From: Anaeropeptidivorans aminofermentans
Lineage (GTDB): Bacteria > Bacillota > Clostridia > Lachnospirales > UBA5962
Assembly: GCF_940670685.1 (NCBI RefSeq)
Contig: NZ_OW711693.1
Span: 372,001-436,000 of the forward strand
Reading direction: 5' to 3'
DNA: 64,000 bases
Both the position numbers and the translations under genes were made by a program. Positions 44,357-53,613 of this stretch are shown here, one piece after another (position 1 is the first letter of the stretch; each line of letters starts with the position of its first letter). Under the pieces are notes generated by a model, which worked only from the letters and a program-made list of their open reading frames with translations, was not told the origin of the DNA and made no database searches.

Positions 44357-45586
44357 ATGAAAAAACCACTTTATATGATATTAGCCTTAATGCTTGCCCT
44401 CGGAACAGTATCCGGGTGCGGAAGCAGCGGCAAAATAGAAGAAAAGCCTTCGGAAGAAGTGAAGCAAGGCGCTGAAGCAAAGCCCTCAGAGGAAAGTAAG
44501 CCGGCAGAAGGCGAAAAGACCTCAGAAGGCATATTTAAAATAGGCGGAACAGGCCCTCTTACAGGCGGCGCTGCCATTTACGGAAACGCAGCTAAAAACG
44601 GCGCTCAAATAGCCGTTGACGAGATTAATGCCCTGGGCGGCATTCAGTTTGAGCTTAAATATGAAGACGACGAGCATGACGCGGAAAAGGCCGTAAATGC
44701 CTATAACAAGCTTAAGGACTGGGGAATGCAGTTATCTTTAGGCTCCGTTACAAGTACGCCTGCTGTTGCTGTAAGTTCTGAAACTTACACAGACCGTATC
44801 TTTGCTCTTACGCCTTCGGCTTCTGCAACGGCCGTTACAGAAGGAAAGGACAATATGTATCAGATGTGCTTTGCAGACCCGAACCAAGGCCTTGCATCAG
44901 CTCAGTATATTTACGATAAAGAGCTTGGCTCAAAAATAGCCATTATATATAAAAACGATGATGTATATTCAAAGGGCATATACGATACCTTTGTAAATCA
45001 GGCGTCAAGTCTCGGCCTTGAAATCGTTTCAACTACAACTTTTACAGAAGACAGCCAGACAGATTTCTCCGTTCAGCTGACAGATGCCAAAAATAACGGT
45101 GCGGACCTTGTTTTCCTTCCCCTTTACTATTCCCCCGTTTCTCTTATCCTTCAGCAGGCAAAGGCAATGGACTATGCACCTAAATATTTCGGCGTAGACG
45201 GAATGGACGGCATACTTACCCTTGATTCTTTCGATACTTCTTTAGCAGAAGGCGTAATGCTCCTCACTCCTTTCAATGCAGACGCTGAAGATGAAAGAAC
45301 ACAGAGCTTTGTAAAAAAATATAAGGAAGCCTACGGTGATGTGCCGAACCAGTTTGCCGCCGATGCATATGACTGTATCTATGCTTACAAAATGGCCATA
45401 GAGGCATCTGAAAGCACCCCGGAGATGACTGCTCAGGAGCTTTGCGAAGCTATGGTAAAAGTATTTCCTACTTTAACCTTCCAAGGGCTTACAGGAGAAG
45501 ATATTGCTTGGGTAAGCTCAGGCGAAGTTTCAAAAGGACCTAAGGGTATGATGATACAAAACGGCGCTTATGTTGGCATGGACTAA
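44357..45586 (+). CDS. livJ: Branched-chain amino acid ABC transporter substrate-binding lipoprotein
   Basis: 409 aa. Lipoprotein signal with Cys21 (VSGC), a Glu/Lys/Ser-rich linker to about 55, then a type I periplasmic-binding fold of the Leu/Ile/Val family (GTGPLTGGAAIYGNAAKNGAQIAVDEIN starts near 60). Captures ligand outside the membrane for LivHMGF. ATG after AGAGGAG. 716 bases of repeats separate it from livH. Confidence 0.93.
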   Translation: MKKPLYMILALMLALGTVSGCGSSGKIEEKPSEEVKQGAEAKPSEESKPAEGEKTSEGIFKIGGTGPLTGGAAIYGNAAKNGAQIAVDEINALGGIQFELKYEDDEHDAEKAVNAYNKLKDWGMQLSLGSVTSTPAVAVSSETYTDRIFALTPSASATAVTEGKDNMYQMCFADPNQGLASAQYIYDKELGSKIAIIYKNDDVYSKGIYDTFVNQASSLGLEIVSTTTFTEDSQTDFSVQLTDAKNNGADLVFLPLYYSPVSLILQQAKAMDYAPKYFGVDGMDGILTLDSFDTSLAEGVMLLTPFNADAEDERTQSFVKKYKEAYGDVPNQFAADAYDCIYAYKMAIEASESTPEMTAQELCEAMVKVFPTLTFQGLTGEDIAWVSSGEVSKGPKGMMIQNGAYVGMD

Positions 45587-45712
45587 ACTTCTGCTGAAAC
45601 TTTTACATAGCCGGCGAATCTTAAAAGTATCCTTTATAAATCAAGATTTATTTGATTTTAAGACAACCTGCCGATATTTTACTTATATGTGTAAATCTTA
45701 ATTCACTATATA

Positions 45713-45838
45713 TAGCAAAATAGTTTAATTACAGTAACAAAAATCATATATTTTGAATGGCTCAATATAAATTCTTCTATTACACTAAGCCGTTTATGAA
45801 AAATAGGTTTTTGTTGCTACCTTAAAGCTATTTTACTG
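45713..45838. repeat. Family B element between livJ and livH
   Basis: TAGCAAAATAGTTTAATTACAGTAACAAAAATC at the left and GGTTTTTGTTGCTACCTTAAAGCTATTTTACTG at the right, each next to TA; 126 bp. Related to 29226-29348. Confidence 0.8.
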
Positions 45839-46091
45839 TAGCATGGCTTACAGTATACTTGATTTTTATAAGCTTATGGCTATAGATATGGGCTGTCGGG
45901 TAAAACTCGGTAGCCCCTTTTGCTTATAGTCGATTTTAACTGAAACAGCAGTGCAGATTTCTGCTGTAGAGGGGTGATGTTGGGATACGCCTACATCAGC
46001 TCTCTGCTATTTCATAGGGGATTTACTATAAAATATATTTCATATGTTTTCCTTGAATTAACTCGTGTAGTTTCAAGTTAATTTACTTTAT

Positions 46092-46222
46092 AGTAAATTT
46101 TTTGCAGGGGCAGAACAAAAACCGGTTTACCATAGGCTCAAAAGGAAGGATTTCTTTCGGAAAAAATATATTTTGAGAAAATGTGAAAAAGGGCGGTTTT
46201 TACTGTTTTATTTGAAATTTAT
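46092..46222. repeat. Second family B element between livJ and livH (diverged)
   Basis: TAGTAAATTTTTTGCAGG at the left after TA, and GGTTTTTACTGTTTTATTTGAAATTTA at the right. The middle has AAGGATTTCTTTCGGAAAAAAT. Between this copy and 45713-45838 a stretch ending GGATTTACTATA (46032) may be another decayed copy. Confidence 0.6.
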
Positions 46223-46302
46223 AATGAACTTTGAAGAGCCTGAAACTTCGGTTCAAAGGTCTCTTTTGTATAATACAAACTAATTATAAAGGTGTGTTTG
46301 TA

Positions 46303-47184
46303 ATGACTTTTTTATCTTATCTCATAAGCGGCCTGAGCCTTGGAAGCGTTTACGCCATTATAGCCCTTGGCTATACAATGGTTTACGGTATTGCCAAAAT
46401 GCTGAACTTTGCCCACGGGGACGTTATTATGATAGGGGCTTACGTTTGCTTCTTCTCCGCTTCTAAGTGGAACCTTCCCCCTGTTTTGGGGGTTGTTATG
46501 GCGATGGTTGTTTGTACGGCTTTAGGCGTTATTATAGAGCGGACAGCTTATAAACCTTTAAGAAGTGCTCCCTCTCTTGCGGTTTTGATTACGGCTATCG
46601 GCGTAAGCTATTTCCTTCAGAATTCGGCCTTGCTTCTCTGGTCCTCAAATCCTAAGGTATTTACGCCTGTTGTGCCTGAAATGCCCATTAAGCTTTTCGA
46701 CGGGCGGCTTTCCATATCTTTGATTGCAATCGTCACTATTGTTGCCTGTATTGTCATTATGGCTGCTTTAACATGGTTTACGGGAAAGACGAAAATGGGA
46801 AAGGCCATGCGTGCCTGTTCTGAGGATAAAGGGGCTGCCCAGCTGATGGGCATCAATGTAGACCTTACAATTTCCGTAACCTTTGCCATAGGCTCTGCTC
46901 TTGCGGCAATAGCAGGGGTGCTTCTCTGCTCGGCTTATCCTATGCTTACGCCAACCATAGGCTCCATGCCGGGAATTAAAGCCTTTACGGCAGCCGTCTT
47001 CGGAGGCATAGGCTCCATCCCAGGGGCGATGCTTGGAGGGATACTCCTTGGCATCATAGAAATATTCGGAAAAGGTTATATCTCTACCCAGCTTTCCGAC
47101 GCCATCGTATTTGCTGTTCTTATTATAGTGCTCCTTGTAAAGCCTGCCGGTCTTTTAGGCAAGCAGGTTAACGAAAAGGTTTGA
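46303..47184 (+). CDS. livH: Branched-chain amino acid ABC transporter permease LivH
   Basis: 293 aa from the ATG 8 bases after AAAGGTG (MTFLSYLISGLSLG). Eight or so membrane segments and family motifs YAIIALGYTMVYGIAKMLNFAHGD and GIKAFTAAVFGGIGSIPGAM. First permease of the operon; livM starts within 10 bases of its stop. Confidence 0.95.
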   Translation: MTFLSYLISGLSLGSVYAIIALGYTMVYGIAKMLNFAHGDVIMIGAYVCFFSASKWNLPPVLGVVMAMVVCTALGVIIERTAYKPLRSAPSLAVLITAIGVSYFLQNSALLLWSSNPKVFTPVVPEMPIKLFDGRLSISLIAIVTIVACIVIMAALTWFTGKTKMGKAMRACSEDKGAAQLMGINVDLTISVTFAIGSALAAIAGVLLCSAYPMLTPTIGSMPGIKAFTAAVFGGIGSIPGAMLGGILLGIIEIFGKGYISTQLSDAIVFAVLIIVLLVKPAGLLGKQVNEKV

Positions 47185-47191
47185 GGTGGAC

Positions 47192-48265
47192 ATGATGAAA
47201 AAAAGCACAAAAGCATCAATTTTAAGAAATTTATCCATATACGGTCCTGTTATAATAGCCTTTATTATACTTCAGACCCTTGTGAACGGAGGAAATTTAA
47301 GCTCTTCTTTAAAAGGTCAGCTTGTTCCCATATGCGCCTACATAGTCATGGCAGTTTCTTTGAATCTTACGGTGGGTATTTTAGGAGAGCTTTCTCTGGG
47401 CCACGCAGGCTTTATGAGCGTAGGGGCATTTTCAGGGGTAGTAGCCTGTATTGCTCTTGAAGGCCTTGTACCTTCAAACCCCTTAAGAATGTTTATATCC
47501 ATGGCTGTAGGTACAGCCTTTGCAGGAATCGCAGGATTTCTTATTGGTATTCCTGTTTTAAGGCTGAAAGGGGACTATCTGGCAATCGTTACTTTAGCCT
47601 TCGGAGAAATCATTAAAAATATTATGAACTGCCTTTATGTAGGCGTAGACGCCAAAGGCCTTCATTTTAGCTTTCTTACAAGCGCAAAGGACCTTAATCT
47701 GATGGAAGGGGGCAAGGTAATTATAGACGGACCTATGGGAATTTCGGGAATACCGAAGCTTTCTACCTTTGTCATGGGATTTGCTCTTATTCTGGTTACC
47801 CTTTTTGTTGTCTTAAACCTTGTAAACAGCAGAGCCGGAAGGGCTATTATGGCCCTCAGGGATAACAGCATTGCCGCCGAAAGCGTCGGCATTCCTGTTA
47901 CAAGATATAAAATGATGGCATTTGTCGTATCCTCCGCCCTTGCAGGAGGGGCAGGAACCCTTTTTGCTATGAATTATTCGACGATAATCGCTACAAAGTT
48001 CAGCTTCAATACCTCCATACTGATTCTTGTGTTTGTTGTTTTAGGAGGCCTTGGCAATATCCGGGGCTCCATCATTGCGGCGGCGGTCCTTACGGTGCTT
48101 CCTGAAATGCTCCGCCAGTTTAACGATTACCGTATGCTGATATATGCCATCGTTCTTATATTCGTCATGATAATGACAAACAATGAAAATATTAAAGGCT
48201 TTATTGAAGTAACAAAACTTAAATTAATGCCAAAAGCCAAGCAGAAAGCAAAGGGGGACAAGTAA
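47192..48265 (+). CDS. livM: Branched-chain amino acid ABC transporter permease LivM
   Basis: About 357 aa; ATG pair at 47192/47195 after GAGGTGG. Motifs LTVGILGELSLGHAGFMSVGAF, GDYLAIVTLAFGEI and the EAA-like RAIMALRDNSIAAESVGI region that contacts the ATPases. Directly followed by livG. Confidence 0.95.
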   Translation: MMKKSTKASILRNLSIYGPVIIAFIILQTLVNGGNLSSSLKGQLVPICAYIVMAVSLNLTVGILGELSLGHAGFMSVGAFSGVVACIALEGLVPSNPLRMFISMAVGTAFAGIAGFLIGIPVLRLKGDYLAIVTLAFGEIIKNIMNCLYVGVDAKGLHFSFLTSAKDLNLMEGGKVIIDGPMGISGIPKLSTFVMGFALILVTLFVVLNLVNSRAGRAIMALRDNSIAAESVGIPVTRYKMMAFVVSSALAGGAGTLFAMNYSTIIATKFSFNTSILILVFVVLGGLGNIRGSIIAAAVLTVLPEMLRQFNDYRMLIYAIVLIFVMIMTNNENIKGFIEVTKLKLMPKAKQKAKGDK

Positions 48266-49114
48266 ATGAGCCAAAATAAACAGGAAACAAAGCTTGTGCC
48301 CATACCTTCTACAAATATAATCCCCGAAAGGGATATTGATAAATTTCCCGTTTTAGACGTTCGTAATCTGGGCATCGATTTCGGAGGCCTTACGGCAGTA
48401 GACAGCTTCAATATGGGCATAGGAAAAACCGAAATCGCAGGCCTTATCGGTCCTAACGGAGCCGGAAAGACAACGGTTTTTAACCTCCTCACAAAGGTTT
48501 ACCAGCCCACAAGGGGAACAATCCTCTTAAACGGAAGGGATACCCACAATATGAATACTGTTCAGATTAATAAGGCCGGGATTGCCCGTACGTTTCAGAA
48601 TATCAGGCTTTTTACCAATTTATCCGTAGAGGATAATGTAAAGCTTGGCCTTCATAACAGCATTGGCTACAATATGTGGACGGGGATATTCAGAATGCCT
48701 AAGTATTGGAAGGAAGAAAAGCGTGCCCGTGAAAAGGCAAGAGAGCTTCTTTCCATATTTGATATGGCGGATATGGCAGACCATCAGGCAGGTTCTTTGC
48801 CTTACGGCGCCCAAAGAAGGCTTGAAATCGTAAGAGCCTTAGCGACGGAACCTTCCCTTCTTCTTTTAGATGAGCCGGCGGCGGGTATGAACCCTTCGGA
48901 AACGGCAGAGCTTATGGAAAATATCGTTAAAATAAGAGATACCTTTAACATTGCAATTATGCTCATTGAACACGATATGAACCTGGTTATGGGTATCTGT
49001 GAAGGCATCTGTGTTCTTAATTTCGGCAAGGTCATTGCAAAGGGCACGCCGAGAGAGATACAGAACAGCCCTCAGGTTATCGAAGCCTATTTGGGAAAGA
49101 AAAGGGGTGCTTAA
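48266..49114 (+). CDS. livG: Branched-chain amino acid ABC transporter ATPase LivG
   Basis: 282 aa. Walker A GPNGAGKTT, LivG-type TFQNIRLFTNLSVEDNVKLG, signature-region SLPYGAQRRLEIVRAL, Walker B LLLDEPAAGMNPSET, and H-loop EHDM. The first 30 residues are an extra polar extension. ATG directly after the livM stop. Confidence 0.96.
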   Translation: MSQNKQETKLVPIPSTNIIPERDIDKFPVLDVRNLGIDFGGLTAVDSFNMGIGKTEIAGLIGPNGAGKTTVFNLLTKVYQPTRGTILLNGRDTHNMNTVQINKAGIARTFQNIRLFTNLSVEDNVKLGLHNSIGYNMWTGIFRMPKYWKEEKRAREKARELLSIFDMADMADHQAGSLPYGAQRRLEIVRALATEPSLLLLDEPAAGMNPSETAELMENIVKIRDTFNIAIMLIEHDMNLVMGICEGICVLNFGKVIAKGTPREIQNSPQVIEAYLGKKRGA

Positions 49115-49116
49115 AT

Positions 49117-49818
49117 ATGCTTAAGGTGAATGACATCAATGTATATTACGGTGCAATCCATGCCGTGAAAAATGTATCCCTTGAAGTAAACGAAGGTGAA
49201 ATCGTCACCTTGATCGGGGCCAACGGAGCGGGGAAAAGTACGATTCTAAACACAATTTCCGGCCTTCTTCGCACAAGGACGGGAGATATTAACTTCTTAA
49301 ACGGCAATATAACCGCAATGGCTCCCCATCGGATTGTTGAACACGGCCTTGCCCATGTTCCCGAAGGAAGGCGCATATTTCTCCAAATGACCGTTGAGGA
49401 GAACCTTGAAATGGGTGCCTTTACCCGTACTTCAAAGGAAGCGGAAAAAGACCTTGAATCCGTATATAATTTATTTCCAAGGCTTCTTGAAAGAAAAGAC
49501 CAAACCGCAGGGACCCTTTCAGGAGGCGAACAGCAGATGCTTGCCATGGGAAGGGCATTTATGAGCCGCCCCAAGCTTCTGATGCTCGATGAGCCTTCCA
49601 TGGGGCTTGCGCCTATTCTTGTAGAGCAGATATTTACAATCATTCAAGAGCTTAATAAAGCTGGAACCACCATACTCCTTGTTGAGCAGAACGCTCAAAT
49701 GGCTTTATCCATTGCCGACAGGGGATACGTTCTCGAAACAGGGAAAATAGCAATTTCCGGCACGGGAAAAGAGCTTTCTGAAAGCGATGAAATCAGAAGG
49801 GCCTATTTAGGGGGCTAG
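49117..49818 (+). CDS. livF: Branched-chain amino acid ABC transporter ATPase LivF
   Basis: 233 aa, full-length LivF. Walker A GANGAGKST, signature LSGGEQQMLAMGRA, Walker B LLMLDEPSMGLAPI, H-loop VEQNA. Pairs with LivG to energise import. Last gene of the operon. Confidence 0.96.
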   Translation: MLKVNDINVYYGAIHAVKNVSLEVNEGEIVTLIGANGAGKSTILNTISGLLRTRTGDINFLNGNITAMAPHRIVEHGLAHVPEGRRIFLQMTVEENLEMGAFTRTSKEAEKDLESVYNLFPRLLERKDQTAGTLSGGEQQMLAMGRAFMSRPKLLMLDEPSMGLAPILVEQIFTIIQELNKAGTTILLVEQNAQMALSIADRGYVLETGKIAISGTGKELSESDEIRRAYLGG

Positions 49819-50233
49819 AACCGGTTTTAAGGTTGGAAAATCGACGCGGATTTTATTTGAAAAATGGAGCTTGAACCGAATCGGAAAGATACCCATCATG
49901 GAAGGCAGATTTTGCGGAGCATAATTTCTAAAGAAAAACGCAGAAATGATTTTTAAGCTTTTTCTTTTTGGCGGAAAAGAAAACTGTATGAAAGTCCGCT
50001 TAAAACACGTGCCGTTTCATATTACCAGCAAGGGTACATTTCGATTGTTTTTGACGAAGCAATTACTTTTTCAGGCAGAGCGTCTAAGATTTGGAGTTTC
50101 AAAACATGCTGTAAGGCCTAAGATTAAATAAGCTTAATTATATTATACCTAAAGAAAAAACTATGCTTTAAAAAGATAATAATTTTATTTGGTTATAGAA
50201 TATATTTTAAAAGCCAATTCTTTTACCGGCATA
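49819..50233. other. Gap after livF with a decayed family A-like segment
   Basis: The block GAAAAACGCAGAAAT near 49934-49948 and surrounding sequence resemble the interior of family A, but neither terminus is intact. A 61-codon frame through it looks accidental. No clear livF terminator seen. Confidence 0.35.
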
Positions 50234-50271
50234 AAAAAGCTATGAGGCGAAACCTCATAGCTTTTTATGTT
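50234..50271. terminator. Intrinsic terminator after the TfoX-C gene
   Basis: AAAAAAGCTATGAGG...CCTCATAGCTTTTTA perfect stem overlapping the end of the TfoX-C gene on the minus strand; also faces livF. Confidence 0.85.
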
Positions 50272-50515
50272 TATTATAAAATTCCTTAAGCTCTAATTTT
50301 CGTTCTTCTGGGATTAAAGTCTTCTTTATACCAAGAATAGCCCCTTCTAATCCCAAAAGCCTTTGAATACAGGCAGAAGAGTCAATGGCCTGTATTTTAA
50401 GCCATGCCTTTTCTGAACCGGATGCCTTAAGCGCTTCAAAATTATTTATGCCAACTTCTATTAACTGTCTTTCAGTGTCTTTTCCTATGTTGGGAAGCTT
50501 TAATAAATCTCCCAT
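50255..50515 (-). CDS. TfoX C-terminal-domain protein
   Basis: 86 aa: the stand-alone TfoX_C helix-hairpin-helix-like domain (LLKLPNIGKDTERQLIEVGINNFEALKASG and GLEGAILGIKKTLIPEERKLEL). In some bacteria such domains are fused to the competence regulator TfoX; role of the free form unknown. ATG after GGAGAATTC. Confidence 0.85.
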   Translation of the reverse strand: MGDLLKLPNIGKDTERQLIEVGINNFEALKASGSEKAWLKIQAIDSSACIQRLLGLEGAILGIKKTLIPEERKLELKEFYNKHKKL

Positions 50516-50538
50516 ATGAATTCTCCTTTCCTATGAGC

Positions 50539-50943
50539 CTAAGCCCTCTGCCTTTCAAATCCCAAATATCTGGTCCCCTGAAATGTAAGCGTGCCCATGT
50601 CGTTTTCAATAAGCATACCGTATTCCTTATCAGGGACTAAAAATTCCATTCGGTCTCCGCTTTCAACTTCAAAAGTAATAAAATAAGAAGTAGAGGAGGA
50701 TGTAGAGTGCATATGATGATCCGTTCCGGCATGGTTCCGATGAATACGTACGTCTGAACGCTTTGATATAACCTTTGCCTTAACGGAAAGAACAGGGGAG
50801 TCGTTATTTCTCTTCCATTCTCTGGCCCCTCGGACAGCACCGACAAGGATCATTCCGAATACAAAAATAAATCCCAGTATGACGATGATAGGTACAACAG
50901 AGAACATAATATTTCCAAGAGTATCAAAAGGAGAATAAAACAT
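50539..50943 (-). CDS. DUF2500 membrane-anchored protein
   Basis: 134 aa. One N-terminal membrane helix about 13-36, then a soluble domain with the family features VKAKVISKRSDVRIHRNHAG, TSYFITFEVESGDRMEFLVPDKEYGML and GTLTFQGTRYLGFER. Function unknown. ATG after CAGGAGG. 23 bases upstream of the TfoX-C gene, possibly co-transcribed. Confidence 0.88.
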   Translation of the reverse strand: MFYSPFDTLGNIMFSVVPIIVILGFIFVFGMILVGAVRGAREWKRNNDSPVLSVKAKVISKRSDVRIHRNHAGTDHHMHSTSSSTSYFITFEVESGDRMEFLVPDKEYGMLIENDMGTLTFQGTRYLGFERQRA

Positions 50944-51288
50944 AAAAACCTCCTGCGGTTATTTGTATTATTTTCAAGAGAATAATTACTAGAATATTTT
51001 AATTATAACTCTGCAGCAGGTAAAAATAAAGGCATAAATGGAAATCGCCACTGTTTCTTAAGAAATGGTTTTGCTGATAAAAATATAGAGCAAATAAATT
51101 TGAAAAAAGACGAAGTTTAGTAAGTTTCTTTTAAAAAAGCAACAAAAGCCTATGTGCTAAAGAACAAAACTTGAATTTATTTATATAAATCTGGGCCAGA
51201 TACTCCTAAGTTTACAAAGCATATTTGAACCGCAAGACGGTTTTCAAATTCAATCAGCATAGGTAGAGATGAAAAGATTTCTGAACAT

Positions 51289-51331
51289 AGAAAAACAGAC
51301 AGGAGGTTTTAGCTCCTGTCTGTTTGATTTT
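51289..51331. terminator. Intrinsic terminator hairpin in the DUF2500-csp gap
   Basis: AAACAGACAGGAG...CTCCTGTCTGTTT perfect 13-bp stem, T run on the + side. The likely minus-strand client is the copper-storage-type gene, with a family B element in between. Confidence 0.75.
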
Positions 51332-51338
51332 TACATTA

Positions 51339-51552
51339 CAGTAAAATAGCTTTAAGGTAATAACAAAATCGATTTTTCATAAACGGCTTAATACAGCAGA
51401 AACGCTTATATTAAGCCACTCATAGTCAACAAAGCTGAAAATATCTTTGTTGACTATAAGGGGACGTTTGCCTGAAAATACTTAAAAAGTGTTTTCAGGT
51501 TCACTAAGTATAAAATATACGATTTTTATTACTGTAAATAAACTATTTTACT
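51339..51552. repeat. Family B long variant next to the Cys-rich gene
   Basis: CAGTAAAATAGCTTTAAGG after TA at the left; AAATAAACTATTTTACT at the right. Interior matches 9124-9350. Its right end overlaps the stop codon (51552-51554) of the Cys-rich gene. Confidence 0.8.
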
Positions 51553-51890
51553 TACATTGCCATACAGGCCGCGGCGCATTTTTGGCATTCGGCAGCGCAT
51601 TGTTGGCAGTGGTCGTCTTTAAACTGGGCACAGCCGTTGGCACACTCTTCGCAAACTTTAGCACATAACATACAAAATTCCTTGGCATGCTTTGAATTCA
51701 TTGTCATGAGGCAAGCCGCCTCATTGCATATGCCTGCGCATTCCATCATCATAGCAATATGATTGGTTCTGCTTTCAACATCCGGTTCCTGCAAACATAA
51801 TACAGCACATTCATGGCATGCCTGGAAACAGCGCAGACAGGCATCAATGCATTGCTGATAGTTATTTAATGGTTTTCCTACAATACTCAT
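51552..51890 (-). CDS. Four-helix-bundle copper-storage-type protein (DUF326/Csp)
   Basis: 112 aa with 19 cysteines placed along helices (CIDACLRCFQACHECAVLC, ECAGICNEAAC, CMLCAKVCEECANGC, CQQCAAECQKCAAAC), the pattern of Csp proteins that bind many Cu(I) ions inside a four-helix bundle. No export signal, so cytosolic copper buffering is likely. ATG after AAAGGAGC. The stop codon coincides with a family B terminus. Confidence 0.9.
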   Translation of the reverse strand: MSIVGKPLNNYQQCIDACLRCFQACHECAVLCLQEPDVESRTNHIAMMMECAGICNEAACLMTMNSKHAKEFCMLCAKVCEECANGCAQFKDDHCQQCAAECQKCAAACMAM

Positions 51891-52181
51891 TGGGTAATAG
51901 CTCCTTTAACTTAATTTATGTTATATTGTTTGCAGAAGCTGTAAAAATATTCAATAATAGAACTGCTCTAAAGGAAGCTTTATATAAAGCTATATTAGAA
52001 TGCCGGATATTTTTCAGTCAATACATAAGGCCGTAAGTAAGTAAAGTTTATTTAACAGGGGTAGGTTTATGATGAATTTTAACAGCGCTTATAAAAAGCA
52101 AAAATAAAAAATAGACATAAGATAAATTAATCTTATGCCTATAGCAAATTAAAGTTAAACAGGAACAAAACCGTATATGCC

Positions 52182-52290
52182 TTGAATTCATATGAAATAG
52201 CAGTATTGTCAATTTGCTTTTTTTTATTATGTCTCCTAAAGTCAAATGCTTATAAAGGTATAAAAGCAAATTGATTATATGAGGATTCAA
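52182..52290. repeat. Family C segment inside the composite element
   Basis: TTGAATTCATATG ... GGATTCAA ends with inner arms GTCAATTTGCTTTT / AAAAGCAAATTGA. Matches 57563-57674 and 53477-53580 in reverse. Confidence 0.7.
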
Positions 52291-52426
52291 AAATGTGTTT
52301 TAGAAGAAACATAATAAATCATCTTTGTGAAACTGCCTTTATTTGATTTTATATATGAAAGCCCCGGGTCTGTTGCGGCATAAAGGCAATTACACTATGT
52401 TTCCGAAGGAAATCCGTATTTTTATA

Positions 52427-52531
52427 TTATAATAATTCTCAGCTTAAATAGGAATAAAACAATTTCATTTTATTTGAATGAATGGTTTGGTGAAATTTAT
52501 TCTTCCTTACTGTTTAAAATGAAATTGTCTA
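52427..52531. repeat. Family D insertion inside the composite element
   Basis: 105 bp TA-flanked block with arms ACAATTTCATTTTA and TAAAATGAAATTGT. Absent from the otherwise similar element at 11560-11775, which reads TTTTTGTACGAAGCGAAC across the site. Confidence 0.7.
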
Positions 52532-52757
52532 TACGCGAACTTGGAAAAGGATACGGGCATAAGCCTGCAAATCTTTTTAAGTGAGCGTTTTCTTATGGTT
52601 ATCAAACTTCTTTTTTATGTTGGTAAAGATGAATCCACAGTGCATCGGTTTTCGCTACTTCTTTATAAAAAATTTACTGTATTTACTTAAATTATTGGCG
52701 TAAAAATGGATTTAATCTTGCATCTTATAGGGACCTATTTTATAGAATCAGAGCCCA

Positions 52758-53168
52758 TTAATGATGATTTCTTGTATCATAGCACCATTTTGCTATTTCT
52801 GAAATCAGATGAAGGGGCAATTCTTTGCTGTATGGAAACTGGATAGCGCCCTTGCTTGTTTTATATTCTGTGAGCTGTTCAGAAAAATGGGCTACAGCTT
52901 TATCGCCGGGGTATATCCCCATATGCTTTTTAAACGCCGCAAAATGAATAATATTCTGCTTATGCCAGTAAGTCGGCATACTCCAGGAAATACGCTCTTC
53001 TGCATCTGGAAGCGTTTGCCTTAGGGTATCCCGTATTTGATTTAAAAGCGGCTGAATATCCTCCGGCTGAGAAGCAATATAGGCGTCAATTGTTTTCGGC
53101 GGTTCACCGCAGTAGTGGTCTTGATTTATGTTTTTAAACTCCCGTCCGCACTTAGGGCATTGCCACAT
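52758..53168 (-). CDS. DUF1801-family protein with an N-terminal zinc ribbon
   Basis: 136 aa. Residues 1-20 are a zinc-ribbon-like CPKCGREF...HYC, then the DUF1801/YdhG fold (IDAYIASQPEDIQPLLNQIRDTLRQTLPDAEERISWSMPTY). DUF1801 proteins include a frataxin-like iron chaperone, but the function here is unproven. Divergent from ada-alkA. Confidence 0.87.
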   Translation of the reverse strand: MWQCPKCGREFKNINQDHYCGEPPKTIDAYIASQPEDIQPLLNQIRDTLRQTLPDAEERISWSMPTYWHKQNIIHFAAFKKHMGIYPGDKAVAHFSEQLTEYKTSKGAIQFPYSKELPLHLISEIAKWCYDTRNHH

Positions 53169-53377
53169 GGCCGCTCACCTCATTTTATATAATGATAACC
53201 TTTTTTACAGTATACCAGTTTGCACATCTGTATTCAATGATAATAAACAGAAGAGAAGATTCCATAATTTTAAAAATCATGTCCGAAAACGGCCAGACAT
53301 TTTCACGAAATGTGGTATACTGTGAATAAAGAGAAAGTTTAATTGATTTTATTAATATAAACTATGCTTTTGATATA

Positions 53378-53476
53378 TAGTAAATTTGCTTTTCTTCCAT
53401 AGTAAGCAACAGGTTCCAAGAAGGCATAAAATCAAGGAAAAGCAAATTTACAACACTACTGTTTTACTTTTATTCG
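53378..53476. repeat. Family C element upstream of ada-alkA (first of two)
   Basis: TAGTAAATTTGCTTTTCTTCC ... GGAAAAGCAAATTTAC. Reverse complement of 29399-29500 with few differences. Confidence 0.75.
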
Positions 53477-53580
53477 AGTATACAGTTAATTTGCTTTTAC
53501 ACCGCTGTAAGTATTTGGCTTCAGAGGGCATCAAATAAGAGAAAAGCAAATTGACAATGCTGCTATTTCTTTTGAATTCA
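53477..53580. repeat. Family C element upstream of ada-alkA (second of two)
   Basis: GTTAATTTGCTTTTACACC ... GAAAAGCAAATTGACAATG then TTTTGAATTCA. It abuts the first copy and ends about 20 bases before the ada-alkA ribosome binding site. Confidence 0.7.
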
Positions 53581-53613
53581 ACTATCAAACTGCTTCAAAA
53601 AGGAGGTTACGCT

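Larger units (their letters stand above)
52142..52679. repeat. Composite nested family B element, left of the alkylation-repair cassette
   Basis: 538 bp from TAGCAAATTAAAG (TA at 52140-52141) to AAAAAATTTACTG (TA at 52680-52681). Contains a family C segment (52182-52290), a further block to about 52396, and a family D insertion (52427-52531). Present in reverse, with one more insertion, at 56946-57715. Confidence 0.85.

Noticed and set aside
49946-50131. 61-codon frame after livF
   Set aside because: Runs through decayed family A-like sequence; no family match.
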